NCBI RefSeq assembly: GCF_001672895.1
Contig: NZ_LZKP01000199.1
Location: forward strand, 1 to 42,401
From: Mycobacterium sp. E740
GTDB lineage: Bacteria; Actinomycetota; Actinomycetes; Mycobacteriales; Mycobacteriaceae
Length of the DNA stretch: 42,401 bases
Direction of reading: 5' to 3'
Shown piece by piece: positions 39,560-42,401 of this stretch. Under the pieces are notes generated by a model. The model saw nothing but the letters and a program-made list of their open reading frames with translations, was not told the DNA's origin and ran no database searches. Position 1 is the first letter of the stretch, and each line of letters opens with the position of its first letter. The position numbers were made by a program, and so were the translations under genes.

Positions 39560-40708
39560 GTGAAACGTCTGCGCACCCTGGTGACCGGCGCCACCGGTTA
39601 CGTCGGCTCCCGGCTCGTCACTGCCCTGCTCTCCGAGGGCCATGACGTGGTCGCGGCAAGCCGAAACCCCGACAGGCTCGCGGATTTCGGTTGGCAGGAC
39701 CGCGTCACCACCGTTGCGATGGACGCCCATGACGAGGCTTCGGCGCGATCGGCATTCGCCGACGCCGGCCACGTCGACGTCCTCTACTACCTGGTGCACG
39801 GCATCGGGCAGCCGGACTTCCGGGAAGCGGACAACCGCGCGGCGGAGAACGTGGCGCGGGCAGCCAAGGAGGCCGGCGTCCGGCGAATCGTGTATCTGGG
39901 CGGGTTCGTGCCCGACGGCGACGACCTGTCCGAGCATCTGGCCAGCCGTGCCGAAGTCGCCGAGGCGCTGCATGTCGAGGACGGAGCCGACGTCGTGTGG
40001 CTGGGTGCGGCGATCATCATCGGGGCGGGTTCGACGTCCTTCGAGATGCTGCGATACGTGGGCGACCGGTTCGTCGTCATCCCGATGCCCTCATGGTCGG
40101 CCAATCCGATCGACCCGATCTCGATCTGTGACGTGCTGCACTACCTCGTCGCGGCCGCCGACACCGAGCGGGTGCCCGCCGGGGCGTACGACATCACCGG
40201 CGCTGAGACCACGTCGTACGGCGATCTGCTGCGGACCTACGCGCGCATCGCCGGCAAGTGGCGCGCTGAACTGCCGGTCAATGGCGTCGACACCGGGCTC
40301 GTGTCCTGGGTGACGGCGGCGGTGCTGCCGGTGCCGGGCGGACTGGCAGCCGACCTGGTCCAGTCGCTGGATCACCCGATGATGGCTTCGGAGACCCGGC
40401 TGCGCGACATCGTCCCCGACCCGCCGGGCGGCCTGATCGGGATTGAGGACGCAATCAAGCGCGCGCTCGGAAGCCGCGGGCGAAGGCCCGTCGACGAGCT
40501 CACCGACCTGCACCACCTCGCCGACACCGACCCCGGCTGGGCCGGCGGGGACACGCTGCGCCTGCGACAGGTGGCCGGTGCCGTCACGCCGGACCTCGTC
40601 CGGCCCGCGCTCGGGCTCATCGGCGTCGTCCCCGGCCCCGTCGCCGGGGCGGTGCGCACCGGGTTGGACACGCTGCTGCATCTGGTACCCAAGGTGAGCC
40701 CGGCATGA
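39560..40708 (+). CDS. NAD(P)-binding protein, atypical SDR/NmrA type
   Basis: 382 residues. The N-terminal Rossmann motif is TLVTGATGYVGSRLVTALLS (GxxGxxG), followed by DVVAASRNPDRL and VDVLYYLVHGIGQPDF; no classical YxxxK is seen, consistent with an atypical SDR such as NmrA-like or complex I NDUFA9-like proteins. The C-terminal ~150 residues contain a hydrophobic segment (LVSWVTAAVLPVPGGLAADL) and are not a recognised domain. The GTG at 39560 is used. Its stop overlaps the protease start as ATGA, so the two are an operon and may act together at the membrane. Confidence 0.82.
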   Translation: MKRLRTLVTGATGYVGSRLVTALLSEGHDVVAASRNPDRLADFGWQDRVTTVAMDAHDEASARSAFADAGHVDVLYYLVHGIGQPDFREADNRAAENVARAAKEAGVRRIVYLGGFVPDGDDLSEHLASRAEVAEALHVEDGADVVWLGAAIIIGAGSTSFEMLRYVGDRFVVIPMPSWSANPIDPISICDVLHYLVAAADTERVPAGAYDITGAETTSYGDLLRTYARIAGKWRAELPVNGVDTGLVSWVTAAVLPVPGGLAADLVQSLDHPMMASETRLRDIVPDPPGGLIGIEDAIKRALGSRGRRPVDELTDLHHLADTDPGWAGGDTLRLRQVAGAVTPDLVRPALGLIGVVPGPVAGAVRTGLDTLLHLVPKVSPA

Positions 40709-41427
40709 CGGACACGACGCAGAACCGCCCCGGGTTCCTGCAAGAGGTCCGCGAGATCGCCATGACGGCCGCGGTGCCCCACCACGAGCCGCCCGCCACC
40801 GTCAAGCGCCGCCGCATCATCGTCGCCGTGGTATTGGTCATCGGCGCTGCGCTGCTGGGCTATTCGCTGACCCGACCGCCGGGCGACGACTCGTTCTACT
40901 GGTTGACGCTGGCGCTGGCCGGCGTGTGGGCCCTCGGTTCGTTTCTCTCCGGACCGCTGCACCTGGGCTGCGTGAAGTTCCGTGGCCGAAACCAGCGGCC
41001 GGTGATCACCGGCACCGCAATCGGATTGGCGATGGGCGGGGCGTTCGTCGTCGGGGGCCTGATCGCGCGCGAGATCCCGGCAGTGCGCGAATACATCACG
41101 CGGGTACTGGAATTCGCGGATTACGGACCGCTGCTGCTCGTCACCTTCATCACCGTCATCAACGGACTGGCGGAGGAGATGTTCTTCCGCGGTGCGCTCT
41201 ACACCGCGCTGGGCCGGTTCCATCCGGTGCTGATCTCGACCGTCGTCTACGTCGTCGCGACATCCGCGACGACCGGCAACCCGATGCTCGGCTTCGCCGC
41301 GATCATCCTCGGTGCGGTGTGCGCGCTGGAGCGCCGAGCGACCGGCGGCATCCTCGCACCCATGCTCACCCACTTCTTCTGGGGCCTGGTCATGGTGCTC
41401 GCTCTGCCGCCGATCTTCGGCGTCTAG
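40705..41427 (+). CDS. CPBP-family intramembrane protease-like protein
   Basis: 240 residues, six or so hydrophobic segments. Motif 1 is EEMFFRG (E157, E158, R162). The last motif has H223 in PMLTHFFWGLVM. The middle FxxxH motif is absent (the matching helix reads VVYVVATSATTGNPMLGF), so full metalloprotease activity is questionable. CPBP proteins are related to CAAX proteases and bacteriocin immunity proteins. ATG at 40705 overlaps the SDR-like gene by 4 nt. It is convergent with the MFS gene, with 1 nt between stops. Confidence 0.85.
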   Translation: MTDTTQNRPGFLQEVREIAMTAAVPHHEPPATVKRRRIIVAVVLVIGAALLGYSLTRPPGDDSFYWLTLALAGVWALGSFLSGPLHLGCVKFRGRNQRPVITGTAIGLAMGGAFVVGGLIAREIPAVREYITRVLEFADYGPLLLVTFITVINGLAEEMFFRGALYTALGRFHPVLISTVVYVVATSATTGNPMLGFAAIILGAVCALERRATGGILAPMLTHFFWGLVMVLALPPIFGV

Positions 41428-41428
41428 C

Positions 41429-42211
41429 TCACCGCAGCGGGTGCGCCACCTCGTCGCGCCGCATCCCGGCCGCCCACAGCGCGACCGCTGCAAGTAGCAC
41501 CGGGACGGCGCCCGCGACGAGGAAGATCGTCTGCATCGAAACGACTTTCGACAGCGGACCCACCACCGCGAACGACACCGGCATGAACGCCAGCGAGACG
41601 AAGAAGTCCAGGCTCGAGACGCGGCCCAACATCGCAGTCGGTACCCGTCGCTGCAGCAGCGTGCCCCAGATGACCATGCCGGCGCCGTCGGTGAACCCGA
41701 TGGCGAGGGTCGCGACCGCCATCCACGGGAACGAGGCGGTGAAGCCCACCACGATCAGCGGGATGGCGCCGAAGCCCCACATCGCCATCATCACCGACAG
41801 GTAGCGGCGCGGCATCCGGCGCGACGACACCGCGAGCGCGCCCAGAGCGCTGCCCACGCCGAAGAACGCCAGGATGAAACCGTATGCCCGTGCGCCGTCG
41901 GCGAATCGGTCCTTCGCGATGAACGGCAGCAACACCTCGATCGGCCCCAGCACCACCAGCACGAAAACGCTCGCGAACAGCAGCGTCCACAGCAGCCACG
42001 GCGTGCCGAGCACGAAGACGAAGCCGTCGCGCAGATCCCGCATCACGCGCGGGCGGGAATCCTGCTGGGGTGCAACGGTTCTGAGTGCCGGCCTGGTTCC
42101 GATCAGCAGCAGCAGGCCCGCCGCGAGCAGGACGGCCACCGAAACGGCGCCGGCGGCCGGGAACGTCGCGCCGACCACCACGCCGGCGACGGCTGGGCCG
42201 ACGGCGCGCTG
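41429..42211 (-). CDS. MFS transporter, C-terminal portion
   Basis: About 261 codons of a DHA3-like major facilitator, from AVGPAVAGVVVGATFPAAGA to the end RRDEVAHPLR. It includes the central loop (RPRVMRDLRDGFVFVLGTPW) and the second six-helix half (LWTLLFASVFVLVVLGPIEV, GFILAFFGVGSALGALAVSS, TFLVAGAVPVLLAAVALWAA-like helices). The frame is open further to 42280, but that part is antisense sequence, not MFS: homology stops at 42211, where the fold-back begins. The N-terminal half is therefore missing on this strand. Substrate unknown. Confidence 0.75.
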   Translation of the reverse strand, partial: QRAVGPAVAGVVVGATFPAAGAVSVAVLLAAGLLLLIGTRPALRTVAPQQDSRPRVMRDLRDGFVFVLGTPWLLWTLLFASVFVLVVLGPIEVLLPFIAKDRFADGARAYGFILAFFGVGSALGALAVSSRRMPRRYLSVMMAMWGFGAIPLIVVGFTASFPWMAVATLAIGFTDGAGMVIWGTLLQRRVPTAMLGRVSSLDFFVSLAFMPVSFAVVGPLSKVVSMQTIFLVAGAVPVLLAAVALWAAGMRRDEVAHPLR

Positions 42212-42401
42212 GGGATTGCAGCCGCGTTCTTCTTCCCCGCCTACAGCGCGATCCTGCCGCGGATTCTGCCCGCCGAACAACTGCTCGCGGCCAACGGTGT
42301 CGAAGGCGTTGTGCGACCGGTGTTCCAGCGCGCCGTCGGCCCAGCCGTCGCCGGCGTGGTGGTCGGCGCGACGTTCCCGGCCGCCGGCGCCGTTTCGGTG
42401 G
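42136..42401. repeat. 76-bp perfect inverted repeat at the window end (114-nt spacer)
   Basis: Bases 42136-42211 and 42326-42401 are exact reverse complements. Both arms encode the same MFS peptide (QRAVGPAVAGVVVGATFPAA) on opposite strands, and the second arm stops only because the window does. This is the signature of a fold-back chimera or of an inversion, and it breaks the transporter gene. Confidence 0.95.
42212..42401 (+). pseudogene. Fragment of the same MFS gene in opposite orientation
   Basis: The plus strand reads in one frame GIAAAFFFPAYSAILPRIL, PAEQLLAANGVEGVVRPVFQ, then RAVGPAVAGVVVGATFP. This is the segment that should precede the minus-strand MFS portion; the last 25 codons are the duplicated arm. 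Joined across the junction the two pieces make one continuous transporter, so this is not a second gene. It may be an artefact of contig construction. Confidence 0.8.

Noticed and set aside
42212..42280. N-terminal extension of the minus-strand MFS frame
   Set aside because: This part is antisense to genuine MFS coding sequence on the plus strand, created by the fold-back.
1..42401. tRNA, rRNA, CRISPR arrays, insertion sequences or integrases
   Set aside because: No transposase or integrase motifs, no regularly spaced direct repeats with spacers, and no recognisable tRNA or rRNA sequence were seen.

Overview
The window is high-GC actinobacterial chromosome and reads as a Mycolicibacterium/Mycobacterium-type genome. 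The evidence is a complete yrbE-mce-mas lipid-import locus, DUF3556, DUF6542 and DUF2993 proteins, a lipid droplet-associated protein, frequent GTG starts and many start codons placed 6-9 nt after a TANNNT -10 hexamer (leaderless style). The left end (xseA, lipid droplet protein, ispH, DUF6542 protein, ychF) has the gene order I recall for the Rv1108c-Rv1112 block of M. tuberculosis. The species cannot be named from the sequence.

Layout. 1-4.9 kb: conserved housekeeping block. 4.9-7.9 kb: a small accessory region directly after ychF. It holds a YefM/RelE-like toxin-antitoxin pair whose toxin has lost its start codon, a heptad-repeat coiled-coil gene, an unknown small ORF, degenerate repeats of the ychF 3' end, a VOC protein and a decayed Crp/Fnr regulator. 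7.9-15.1 kb: single genes (orphan CheB-type methylesterase, methyltransferase, SRPBCC protein, DUF2993 protein, YiiX-like hydrolase, membrane-anchored cyclase, lipocalin-like protein, alpha/beta hydrolase, TetR regulator). 15.2-26.2 kb: the mce operon (two YrbE permeases, MceA-F with MceE a lipoprotein, two Mce-associated proteins), almost every junction a 4-nt ATGA/GTGA overlap. 26.2-31.6 kb: epoxide hydrolase-like protein, WS/DGAT-like acyltransferase, DoxX protein, a DUF3556 membrane protein under a perfect KstR-type box, and a GntR/FadR-type regulator. 31.7-34.9 kb: a zinc ribbon-cyclase-ATPase protein of 1052 residues. 34.9-38.0 kb: a thiolase, enoyl-CoA hydratase and acyl-CoA dehydrogenase operon. 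38-42.4 kb: secreted FAS1 protein, gamma-carbonic anhydrase-like protein, NAD(P)-binding protein with CPBP protease, and part of an MFS transporter.

Working together: the mce importer, the KstR-type box and the beta-oxidation operon point to lipid or sterol uptake and breakdown. Signalling genes (two class III cyclases, Crp-family remnant, CheB-like enzyme) sit among them. The right edge needs caution: the last 76 bases are a perfect inverted copy of 42136-42211, so the MFS gene folds back on itself. This is either a chimeric contig end or an inversion. The most unusual biology is the 4.9-7.9 kb region: repeated ychF tails between small genes, a start-less toxin, and paired palindromes between a dead regulator and an orphan methylesterase.
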